Below, piece after piece: positions 1 to 5,075 of a stretch of DNA of 5,083 bases; within the stretch, counting starts at the first letter, position 1; the number at the start of each line of letters is the position of its first letter. The stretch spans positions 1-5,083 of the forward strand of contig CAMGFM010000121.1 of NCBI GenBank assembly GCA_946055365.1. The letters are read 5' to 3'. Below the pieces are notes generated by a model that saw only the letters and a list, made by a program, of their open reading frames with translations, ran no database searches and was not told the origin of the DNA. Both the position numbers and the translations under genes were made by a program. Source of the DNA: an uncultured Prevotella sp. Lineage in GTDB: Bacteria > Bacteroidota > Bacteroidia > Bacteroidales > Bacteroidaceae.

Positions 1-250
1 AATAATCATAGCATATCTTGTCTATCTCGAGAGTGTTCATGCCTGCGTGTATGTGTTTTGCCACCTCGTCAAGCACACCTGTGTTTATGACACCACTCCT
101 TCTTATGCCCTCAATCTGTTCAGGGGTCTTGATAAGGTCGCGCGACGGCACTTCCTTGCCCTTTGCCTCCCAGAACATCACCTTCTTGTCAAGCTCTGTG
201 GGCTCCTGTCCCGGCAGACAGTGCCACACCTTTTTTTTCTTGAATACCAT
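1..250 (-). CDS. map: Type I methionine aminopeptidase, N-terminal part (runs off left edge)
   Basis: Methionine aminopeptidase is a cytoplasmic metalloenzyme that removes the initiator methionine from nascent proteins. Only the first 83 codons are present; the metal ligands and catalytic core lie outside the window. The stretch IKTPEQIEGIRRSG (residues 40-53) followed by GMNTLEIDKICYDY (70-83) matches the start of the type I family; the E. coli enzyme has IKTPEDIEKMR and GVSTGELDRICNDY at the same places. In E. coli the IKTPE motif begins about five residues from the start. Here it is preceded by about 39 residues, basic at first (MVFKKKKVW) and then LPGQEPTELDKK, with a single Cys, so this is not a SEC-C zinc motif. 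The ATG at 250 is chosen because AAGGATAATA lies about 10 nt upstream and the reading is continuous from there. The gene is far from metH (606 bp) and probably has its own promoter, but I found no clear one. Family assignment is confident; the function of the extension is unknown. Confidence 0.9.
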   Translation of the reverse strand, partial: MVFKKKKVWHCLPGQEPTELDKKVMFWEAKGKEVPSRDLIKTPEQIEGIRRSGVINTGVLDEVAKHIHAGMNTLEIDKICYDY

Positions 251-466
251 AACAGTTATTATCCTTATTGTGCGCCGTCCGCATTTCCAGCTGACACAGC
301 ATTGCAGGCGGCCCGTTTCCTATCCTCGGTTTGTATCTCGCATGTCACCAACGGCATCACGCCTGTCACTACGCCGCGCCTGTCGCGCAAGGCGTGACAC
401 AGACACGTGTCCGTGACCTGCATATTATATGTTGAATGTGACGTGTCATGGCTGGCACGCCCTTAT

Positions 467-484
467 GCACTTTTGCAAAAGTGC
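467..484. repeat. Perfect 18-bp palindrome at edge of repeat array
   Basis: GCACTTTTGCAAAAGTGC reads identically on both strands. Its right half is the beginning of the first array unit (AAAAGTGCC), so the palindrome looks like an array unit meeting an inverted copy of its own core. It could be a protein-binding site or a by-product of array expansion; the sequence alone cannot decide. Confidence 0.8.
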
Positions 485-563
485 CATTTCACACCAGCCA
501 AAGCGCCACTTGCCATTGCCGAAGTGGCTCTTTCCTGTTGCTAAAGTGGCTCTTTCCTGTTGC
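477..563. repeat. Intergenic array A: four degenerate 21-22 bp units
   Basis: Read on the plus strand, four units follow one another without spacers: 477-498, 499-519, 520-541 and 542-563. Each starts with a core close to AAAGTGGCWCTTT, itself nearly palindromic, and ends in GC preceded by a variable stretch. The central GSC of the cores falls at intervals of 22, 21 and 22 bp, about two helical turns. The last two units share 20 identical bases (AAGTGGCTCTTTCCTGTTGC at 522-541 and 544-563), which suggests a recent duplication. The array lies between metH and map. The same unit type recurs at 4308-4395. There are no unique spacers, so this is not a CRISPR array. Function unknown. Confidence 0.8.
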
Positions 564-571
564 CGAATAAT

Positions 572-598
572 CACATTTATATTATATAATAAAATGTG
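572..598. repeat. AT-rich inverted repeat next to array A
   Basis: CACATTT (572-578) and AAATGTG (592-598) form a 7-bp inverted repeat enclosing the perfect palindrome ATTATATAAT (581-590). It is the most AT-rich patch of the spacer and begins 8 bp from the end of array A. It could act as a melting site, a weak bidirectional terminator or a regulator site. It lacks the TTTG boxes of a Bacteroidetes promoter. Confidence 0.55.
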
Positions 599-681
599 CA
601 GGCACATAGGAGACACGCCTCGCCATCCACGTCCATGCCATACGCTATGCCCTGATGCCGCCCAAGTCCCGAGCCTGCGAC

Positions 682-718
682 AAAAAACACACACGGACAG
701 AGCATCATGGCACGCTCT
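682..718 (-). terminator. Weak candidate terminator for metH
   Basis: On the minus strand AGAGC (718-714) and GCTCT (703-699) can form a 5-bp stem with a 10-nt loop, optionally extended by GAC/GTC beyond an asymmetric bulge. A run of six T follows at 687-682. The stem is short and the T-run begins about 11 nt after it, so this is not a classic intrinsic terminator. It is listed because it is the only hairpin-plus-T-run seen downstream of the metH stop, about 140 nt away. Confidence 0.2.
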
Positions 719-735
719 CTTGTCACCCTATATTA

Positions 736-751
736 ATGTACGCGCGTACAT
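736..751. repeat. Perfect 16-bp palindrome
   Basis: ATGTACGCGCGTACAT is a perfect dyad in an otherwise AT-rich setting, about 105 bp downstream of the metH stop. As RNA it could fold into a 6-bp stem with a GCGC loop, but no T-run follows on either strand. It resembles a dimeric regulator site more than a terminator; no regulator can be named. Confidence 0.6.
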
Positions 752-856
752 ATATTTATTATGCCACGGTACTTGTTTGCAGAACACGCCTTCAGTCAAA
801 GACTGTGCAAGGCGAGCGCGATGTAACTTGCTCCAGCTGCCGAGCCGCAGCCTGGC

Positions 857-3613
857 TTATGCAAAGAGATTGAGCCTGTTGTCCCTTGCCTTCTGCAATG
901 ACGACAGCGACTCCTGCCTTTCGGCAAACTCCTCCCTCAGCATCCTGTATCTCTCGTCAAGCTCTGCCTTGAGCCTTTGCCTGTCAGCCTTGTCCATAAG
1001 GCGTTTTGCGATAATCGGATTTTGCGCCGCATCTTTCACCCACACCACTATGCCCCTGTAGAGAGGAGCTATCTTGAGTGCCACATGAGTCTCGCTCGTC
1101 GTTGCGCCGCCCACCATGACGGGGATGTCCATGCCGGCCCGCTGCAACTCGCCCACGACATTTGCCATTTCCTCAAGACTCGGGGTTATGAGTCCGCTTA
1201 GCCCTATCATGTCAGCCCCTGTCTCCCTTGCCTTTTTCACAATCTGTTCGGCAGGTACCATCACCCCGAGATCGGTAACGTCATAGTTGTTGCACGCCAT
1301 CACCACTCCCACGATGTTCTTGCCTATGTCATGCACGTCGCCTTTGACCGTAGCCAAGACCAGCTTGCCAGCCTTGGCGGCAGAGTCGTCGTGTCTGTCT
1401 TTCTCGATATGCGGCTGCAAGATTGCCACAGCCTTTTTCATGGTGCGTGCGGTCTTCACCACCTGCGGCAGAAACATCTTGCCGCAACCAAAGAGCTCGC
1501 CCACGGTGTTCATGCCCTGCATGAGCGGCCCAGAGATGATGTCCACGGGCTTGTCATAGACAGTCAGTGCCTCGTCGATGTCGTCCTGCATATAGTCAGC
1601 CACGCCTTTCACGAGCGAGGCGCAGAGCCGCTGCCCCACATCGCCATTGCGCCATTCTGGCAGTGCCGTCTCAACCAGAGCCGCGGAGCCATTGCCCTTG
1701 GCCTCGTCCTGCCTGCGCTTGAGCGTCTCGGCCAGCTGCACCAGCCTTTCTGCCGCCCCGGCCTTTCTGCAAAGCACCACATCCTCTATCACCTCCAGCT
1801 CTTCCTGCGGTATGTCAGCATAGGTCACCTTGGCGGCGGGATTGACAATGCCAAAGTCCATGCCTTTTCTTATGGCATGATAAAGGAAGACGGCGTGCAT
1901 GGCCTCACGTATATAGTTGTTGCCCCTGAACGAGAACGAGAGGTTGCTCACTCCGCCGCTCACATGCACCCCTTTGAGGTGCTGTCTCATCCATTCAGTG
2001 GCCCTGATGAAGTCCAGCCCATAGCTGTCATGCTCTTCCATGCCTGTGGCAATGGCGAGTATGTTAGGGTCTATGATAATGTCGCAGGCCCTCATGCCCA
2101 CCTTCTCAGTGAGCAGGCGGTATGCCCTTGCGGCTATCTCTATCCTGCGCTCATAGGTTGTGGCCTGTCCCTGTTCGTCAAAGCACATCACCACCACGGC
2201 AGCCCCATATCTCATCACGTCACGGGCGTGTTCAAGAAAAACGTCCTCGCCCTCCTTGAGCGAAATGGAGTTGACTATGCACTTGCCCTGTACGCAAGCA
2301 AGGCCGGCACGTATCACGTTCCAGTCAGAGGAGTCGATCATCACAGGCACCCTCGCTATGTCTGGCTCAGCGGCTATCATGTTAAGGAACACCCTCATCT
2401 CATGTGCGGCATCAATAAGACCGTCGTCCATGTTAATATCTATCACCATGGCCCCGTCAGCCACCTGCTTGCGCGCTATGGATACCGCCTCGTCATAGCA
2501 TTTGTCCTTGATGAGCCTCAGAAACTTGCGCGAACCTGCCACGTTGCAACGCTCACCCACATTGACAAAGCCTGTTTCGGCAGTGACCTCAAGGCTCTCA
2601 AGCCCACTGAGAATCATGTGTGTGGAGCTGCCCTGCGGCTTGCGCGGGCTGCGTGCTGCGGCTGCCTTGGCAAAGAGGGCTATGTAGCTGTCGGTGGTGC
2701 CGCAGCAGCCGCCCACAATGTTGACAATGCCCTCGTCCATCATCTCTGCCATGCGCGCCGCCATGGCCTCTGCCGTCTCGTCATACTGTCCGAGACTGTT
2801 TGGCAGGCCCGCATTGGGATAGGCACTGACATAGCAGGGAGCCTTGCGTGAGAGTTCACGCAACAGGGGCATCATCTGCGCTGCGCCAAAGGAGCAGTTG
2901 AGACCTATGGACAATATGGGATAGGAGCTGACACTCGCCAACACAGCGTCAAGAGTCTGCCCGCTGAGAGTCCTGCCTGCGAGGTCGCTCACGGTCACGC
3001 TCAACATTACGGGCAGCCTGATGCATCTTTTCGTTGCCACGTCCATCGCCGCCACTATCGCCGCCTTGGCGTTGAGCGTGTCAAAGACGGTTTCCACAAG
3101 CACCACGTCAATGCCCTCGCCTGCCATAGCGTCTATCTGTTCGACATAGGCGGCATGGAGAGTATCAAAGTCAAGCTCACGGGCGGCAGGGTCTGACACG
3201 TCGGGACTCATGGAGCAAGTCTTGTTTGTGGGGCCCACGGAGCCTGCCACAAAGCGAGGCTTCTCTGCCGTGGAATAGCGGTCGGCCATGCGCCTTGCTA
3301 TCCTTGCGCCTGCCGCCGCCATCTCCTTCACTGCGCCAGCAAGCCCGTAGTCGGCCTGTGATATGCGCTGCGAGCTGAACGTGTTGGTCGTTATGATGTC
3401 TGCGCCAGCCTCAAGATATTTTCTATGCACGTCCTCCACCACATCAGGTCTCGTGATGTTGAGAACGTCGTTGTTGCCCTTCATCATGCCGGGCATGTTT
3501 CTGTATCTGTATCCGCGGAAATCGTCTTCCTCAAGGCGATACTGCTGTATCATTGTACCCATCGCGCCGTCGAGTATCACTATCCGCTGCTTCAATAATT
3601 CTTCCAGTTGCAT
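857..3613 (-). CDS. metH: Cobalamin-dependent methionine synthase lacking the reactivation domain
   Basis: MetH transfers a methyl group from 5-methyltetrahydrofolate through cobalamin to homocysteine, giving methionine, in the cytoplasm. The 918 residues cover three modules plus a tail. In the homocysteine domain (about 1-325), Zn ligands are Cys240 in GLNCSFG and Cys303-Cys304 in GGCCGTT. In the pterin domain (about 345-610), GERCNVAGSRKF starts at 353, with DINMDD at 392, IDSSDW at 426 and SNLSFSFRGNN at 556. The cobalamin cap (about 655-737) and cobalamin domain (about 745-870) contain DVHDIG with axial His761 and partner Asp759, SGL from 806, Ser812 and GG at 835-836. The E. coli enzyme has about 1,227 residues; this one ends in a charged helix and ARDNRLNLFA, where the linker to the AdoMet-binding reactivation domain would begin. 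That domain is absent, not frameshifted: the short frame ends cleanly in TAA and no continuation is seen. The start ATG at 3613 follows GATAAAACAAT. metH lies 102 bp downstream of smpB and may be cotranscribed with it. No cobalamin riboswitch was recognised. Confidence 0.97.
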   Translation of the reverse strand: MQLEELLKQRIVILDGAMGTMIQQYRLEEDDFRGYRYRNMPGMMKGNNDVLNITRPDVVEDVHRKYLEAGADIITTNTFSSQRISQADYGLAGAVKEMAAAGARIARRMADRYSTAEKPRFVAGSVGPTNKTCSMSPDVSDPAARELDFDTLHAAYVEQIDAMAGEGIDVVLVETVFDTLNAKAAIVAAMDVATKRCIRLPVMLSVTVSDLAGRTLSGQTLDAVLASVSSYPILSIGLNCSFGAAQMMPLLRELSRKAPCYVSAYPNAGLPNSLGQYDETAEAMAARMAEMMDEGIVNIVGGCCGTTDSYIALFAKAAAARSPRKPQGSSTHMILSGLESLEVTAETGFVNVGERCNVAGSRKFLRLIKDKCYDEAVSIARKQVADGAMVIDINMDDGLIDAAHEMRVFLNMIAAEPDIARVPVMIDSSDWNVIRAGLACVQGKCIVNSISLKEGEDVFLEHARDVMRYGAAVVVMCFDEQGQATTYERRIEIAARAYRLLTEKVGMRACDIIIDPNILAIATGMEEHDSYGLDFIRATEWMRQHLKGVHVSGGVSNLSFSFRGNNYIREAMHAVFLYHAIRKGMDFGIVNPAAKVTYADIPQEELEVIEDVVLCRKAGAAERLVQLAETLKRRQDEAKGNGSAALVETALPEWRNGDVGQRLCASLVKGVADYMQDDIDEALTVYDKPVDIISGPLMQGMNTVGELFGCGKMFLPQVVKTARTMKKAVAILQPHIEKDRHDDSAAKAGKLVLATVKGDVHDIGKNIVGVVMACNNYDVTDLGVMVPAEQIVKKARETGADMIGLSGLITPSLEEMANVVGELQRAGMDIPVMVGGATTSETHVALKIAPLYRGIVVWVKDAAQNPIIAKRLMDKADRQRLKAELDERYRMLREEFAERQESLSSLQKARDNRLNLFA

Positions 3614-3632
3614 ATTGTTTTATCCCGAAAAA

Positions 3633-3700
3633 TCATGTAGGTGTGTCATGAAAGCCCAGCCGTGTGCCATTGCCGCGCACACGGCATGTGAGTGTCATGC
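3633..3700 (-). promoter_or_regulatory. Cluster of three inverted repeats in the smpB-metH gap
   Basis: Most of the 102-bp gap is occupied by dyads. The centre is a perfect 9-bp inverted repeat, GCCGTGTGC (3659-3667) and GCACACGGC (3677-3685), with a 9-nt loop. On either side are two related 5-bp repeats, TCATG/CATGA (3633-3651) and GCATG/CATGC (3684-3700), both of the form CATGT-N-TGTCATG. The right-hand one shares two bases with the central stem, so the two cannot fully form together. On the minus strand the central stem is followed by TGGGCTTTCATG, which lacks a T-run, so it is a poor intrinsic terminator. It may be a processing or pausing structure between smpB and metH, or part of the metH leader. 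It does not match a SAM or cobalamin riboswitch that I can recognise. Confidence 0.5.
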
Positions 3701-3715
3701 GCCGAGCGAGACGCG

Positions 3716-4195
3716 TCAGAACCGCTTTATAGCCCTGTCCATCTCACGGCGGTCTTCCTTTTCCTTGAGAGTCTGCCGCTTGTCAAACTCCTTCTTGCCC
3801 CTGCAGAGAGCGATGTCGACCTTTGCCCTGCCATTCTGGTCGATGAAGAGCAGCGTTGGCACTATGGTATATCCCGCCTGCTTTGTGGCAGCCTCGAGCT
3901 TGCTTATCTCACGGCGGTTGAGCAGCAGTTTGCGCTCTCTTTTTGACTCATGGTTGCTGTATGAGCCATAGAAATAGGGCGACACGTTCATGCCTTTGAC
4001 CCATATCTCACCGTTATTGATATAGCAGAAGCTGTCCACAAGACTGGCCTTGCCGAGCCTTATGGACTTTATCTCAGTGCCTGTCAGCACTATGCCTGCC
4101 GTATATGTCTCCACGAAGAAAAATTCAAACGAGGCTTTCTTGTTCCTCACGTTCACCGGACTTTTCTTCCTTATCAGTTCCTGTTCCTTATTCAT
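3716..4195 (-). CDS. smpB: SsrA-binding protein SmpB
   Basis: SmpB binds tmRNA (SsrA) and delivers it to stalled ribosomes for trans-translation, which tags the unfinished protein for degradation and frees the ribosome. The 159 residues are a normal length. Family landmarks appear in order: NKKASFEFFFVETYTAGIVL (18-37), GTEIKSIRLGKASL (39-52) with DS at 54-55, RERKLLLNRREI (86-97), ALCRGKKEFDKR (129-140), and a strongly basic C-terminal tail (141-159), the part that folds into a helix in the mRNA channel. The first 17 residues are a short basic lead-in. The ATG at 4195 is preceded by an A-rich stretch (CTAAAAAAGACC about 15-25 nt upstream) instead of a Shine-Dalgarno site, as is usual in Bacteroidetes. 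metH follows 102 bp downstream on the same strand. No TAnnTTTG promoter was found upstream, so the start of transcription is unknown. Confidence 0.97.
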   Translation of the reverse strand: MNKEQELIRKKSPVNVRNKKASFEFFFVETYTAGIVLTGTEIKSIRLGKASLVDSFCYINNGEIWVKGMNVSPYFYGSYSNHESKRERKLLLNRREISKLEAATKQAGYTIVPTLLFIDQNGRAKVDIALCRGKKEFDKRQTLKEKEDRREMDRAIKRF

Positions 4196-4261
4196 TGTCG
4201 TGTATTGGTCTTTTTTAGGGGATTCGTGACATTTTGCAGCGGCTCATGCCCAACATCCATG

Positions 4262-4290
4262 CGTCAGGATTTCAAGAAAGAAAACTGACG
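4262..4290 (-). other. Stem-loop upstream of smpB
   Basis: CGTCAG (4262-4267) and CTGACG (4285-4290) are perfect inverted repeats. Inside them TTTC and GAAA can pair as a second short stem. The structure lies 67-95 nt upstream of the smpB start and could be part of its mRNA leader. No T-run follows on the minus strand, so it is unlikely to be an intrinsic terminator. Confidence 0.35.
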
Positions 4291-4307
4291 TACCGCCCCC
4301 ACGTCGC

Positions 4308-4395
4308 AAAAGTGGCACTTTCATGTCCTTAAAGTGGCTCTTTGCCACTGGCAAAACGGCACTTGGCGGGCGCAAAGTGCCACTTGCCACAAAGC
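4308..4395. repeat. Intergenic array B: four degenerate 21-23 bp units
   Basis: This array has the same architecture as the one near position 500. On the plus strand the units are 4308-4330, 4331-4352, 4353-4373 and 4374-4395. Cores are AAAAGTGGCACTTT, AAAGTGGCTCTTT, AAAACGGCACTT and AAAGTGCCACTT, followed by a variable part that ends in GC in three of four. The central GSC recurs at 22, 22 and 21 bp. Unit 2 shares AAAGTGGCTCTTT with array A units 3 and 4. The array has the same orientation as array A relative to the genes and also sits between two minus-strand genes. Function unknown; it looks like a dispersed intergenic repeat family. Confidence 0.8.
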
Positions 4396-4445
4396 ATCGT
4401 CACCGTTATAGCGACTGCCGTGTCATTATTCATGGCCACAGCCAC

Positions 4446-4460
4446 GCCCGCGGCGCGGGC
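4446..4460. repeat. GC-rich palindrome downstream of the DMP19-like gene
   Basis: GCCCGCG (4446-4452) and CGCGGGC (4454-4460) are perfect inverted repeats around one base, 34 bp after the DMP19-like stop codon. A wider pairing, ATGGCC (4433-4438) with GGCCAT (4458-4463), competes with it. The position suits a 3' end structure, but the minus-strand sequence after it (GTGGCTGTGGCCATG) has no T-run, so an intrinsic terminator is not supported. Confidence 0.35.
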
Positions 4461-4493
4461 CATCAGCGAGAAAAGAGGCGAAGACTGCGCCCG

Positions 4494-5000
4494 CTATTCC
4501 TCCACGGTGGCAAACTCGCCTATATGCTCGTCAACATAGCAGGCCATAAGCCCCGTCCATTTCTCCTCGTTCTCAACAAACTCGTCGTCAAGGTCGTCAA
4601 ACTCGGGATGTTTCTCAAACAGTGCCATGAACTCATCGTCATCACACTCACGCTCTATCTCACTGCCATATTTCTGATAGAGCTTCTTTGCGTCAAAAAT
4701 GAGCTTGGCAAGGTCTCTCAAACCCCAGTCGCGCATGATCTTGGCAAACGGATTGTTGAAGATGAAGCCGCCGTAGCCGTTGTAAATGAGCTGCACGAAG
4801 CCGCCGTCCATGACTTCCTCATGCAATATGTCATAAGCCAGCAGCGTGACCTGCGCCGTCGTAAGCCGTGCCATGGTCTCGCCCGTAAGCTCTCCGCCTA
4901 TAGCCTCCTTGGTAGCGTCAACGAACACTCCGAGAAAGGCATCCATATCTTTTGACGCAGCCTCACGCAAGGCCGCATCCTTCACTATTACGTCTGTCAT
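4494..5000 (-). CDS. DMP19 family (DUF4375) acidic protein
   Basis: The 168 residues match the DMP19/DUF4375 family as I know it: a helical N-terminal half leading to EEVMDGGFVQLIYNGYGGF (61-79), the family's EV-x-x-GGF-x-Q-x-x-x-N-x-x-G motif, then a strongly acidic second half (DDDEFMALF from 120, EFDDLDDEFVENEE 133-146). I count 38 Asp/Glu against 15 Lys/Arg. No signal peptide or membrane segment is visible, so it is probably cytoplasmic. The Neisseria founder DMP19 is described as a DNA-mimic protein that binds a transcription factor; that role is not shown for this homologue and no regulator gene is adjacent. The start is the ATG at 5000: the longer frame begins with TTG at 5009, which lies inside the promoter -7 box. 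An ATG at codon 19 is an alternative start. The gene is first in its strand after a divergent promoter, and smpB follows 298 bp downstream. Confidence 0.85.
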   Translation of the reverse strand: MTDVIVKDAALREAASKDMDAFLGVFVDATKEAIGGELTGETMARLTTAQVTLLAYDILHEEVMDGGFVQLIYNGYGGFIFNNPFAKIMRDWGLRDLAKLIFDAKKLYQKYGSEIERECDDDEFMALFEKHPEFDDLDDEFVENEEKWTGLMACYVDEHIGEFATVEE

Positions 5001-5006
5001 AATGTG

Positions 5007-5038
5007 CAAAGTTACTACAAATAGCTAAAATTCCCAAA
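5007..5038 (-). promoter_or_regulatory. Bacteroidetes-type promoter of the DMP19-like gene
   Basis: On the minus strand the -33 box TTTG (5038-5035) and the -7 box TAACTTTG (5014-5007) are separated by 20 nt. This agrees with the Bacteroidetes sigma-ABfr consensus TTTG / TAnnTTTG. The -7 box ends only 6 nt before the ATG at 5000, so the predicted transcript has almost no leader. Confidence 0.7.
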
Positions 5039-5047
5039 CAAGTTTGG
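5034..5047. repeat. Inverted repeat joining two divergent -33 boxes
   Basis: CCAAACAAGTTTGG is a perfect 6+2+6 dyad. Its two arms contain the -33 boxes of the left-going and right-going promoters (CAAA 5035-5038 and TTTG 5043-5046), only 4 bp apart. The symmetry may simply reflect the two boxes, or it could be an operator that controls both promoters. Confidence 0.6.
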
Positions 5048-5075
5048 TTTTTATGCGCTAAAATAAGTAACTTTG
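5043..5075 (+). promoter_or_regulatory. Divergent Bacteroidetes-type promoter reading out of the window
   Basis: On the plus strand the -33 box TTTG (5043-5046) and the -7 box TAACTTTG (5068-5075) are 21 nt apart. The extended -7 sequence GTAACTTTGCA is identical to that of the opposite promoter. It should drive a plus-strand gene beginning beyond position 5083, which is not visible here. Confidence 0.65.

Larger units (their letters stand above)
251..856. other. Long metH-map intergenic spacer without a convincing gene
   Basis: This 606-bp stretch separates the metH stop from the map start. The open frames across it on both strands give low-complexity, Cys/His/Arg-rich translations with no recognisable domain, and the longer ones simply read through the repeat array. 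What can be seen instead is a four-unit repeat array (477-563), an 18-bp palindrome at its left edge, an AT-rich inverted repeat (572-598), a 16-bp palindrome (736-751), a 10-bp palindrome GACACGTGTC (402-411) and a weak hairpin plus T-run that could end metH transcripts. No tRNA-like fold was recognised. I did not find a TAnnTTTG promoter for map here. Confidence 0.7.
4196..4493. other. Intergenic spacer between the DMP19-like gene and smpB
   Basis: This 298-bp stretch contains no convincing gene; a long plus-strand frame crossing it starts inside the repeat array and continues antisense through the DMP19-like gene. It holds array B (4308-4395), a stem-loop with 6-bp arms CGTCAG/CTGACG (4262-4290), a GC-rich palindrome (4446-4460) and an A-rich smpB leader. 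No clear promoter for smpB and no terminator with a T-run after the DMP19-like gene were found. Confidence 0.7.

Noticed and set aside
18..416. Plus-strand open frames over the left end
   Set aside because: They lie antisense to the map gene, which is well supported on the minus strand, and have no recognisable domains.
477..563. CRISPR array
   Set aside because: Units are only 21-22 bp, directly adjacent, degenerate, and there are no unique spacers or cas genes.
446..694. An 82-codon minus-strand open frame in the metH-map spacer
   Set aside because: It reads through array A and gives repeat-derived peptide; no domain and no initiation signal. Such frames are a typical annotation artefact over repeats.
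1331..2851. A 506-codon plus-strand open frame antisense to metH
   Set aside because: The opposite strand encodes MetH with every catalytic motif intact; the antisense translation is His-rich, has no recognisable domain, and is explained by codon bias in metH.
4331..4395. GCCACTGGC in array B as part of a cobalamin riboswitch for metH
   Set aside because: It falls within a repeat unit and is far from metH; the remaining conserved riboswitch elements are absent and the metH leader is only 102 bp.
4308..4395. Minus-strand CACTTTTGC/CACTTTGC in array B as -7 promoter boxes for smpB
   Set aside because: The TA of TAnnTTTG is missing and no TTTG lies at the right distance; the resemblance comes from the repeat core.
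4323..4955. A 210-codon plus-strand open frame starting in array B
   Set aside because: Its beginning is a translation of the repeats and the rest runs antisense through the DMP19-like gene; there is no promoter or leader of its own.
5007..5009. TTG at 5009 as start of the DMP19-like gene
   Set aside because: It is inside the predicted -7 box, so it would not be transcribed; ATG at 5000 is a better codon in the same frame.
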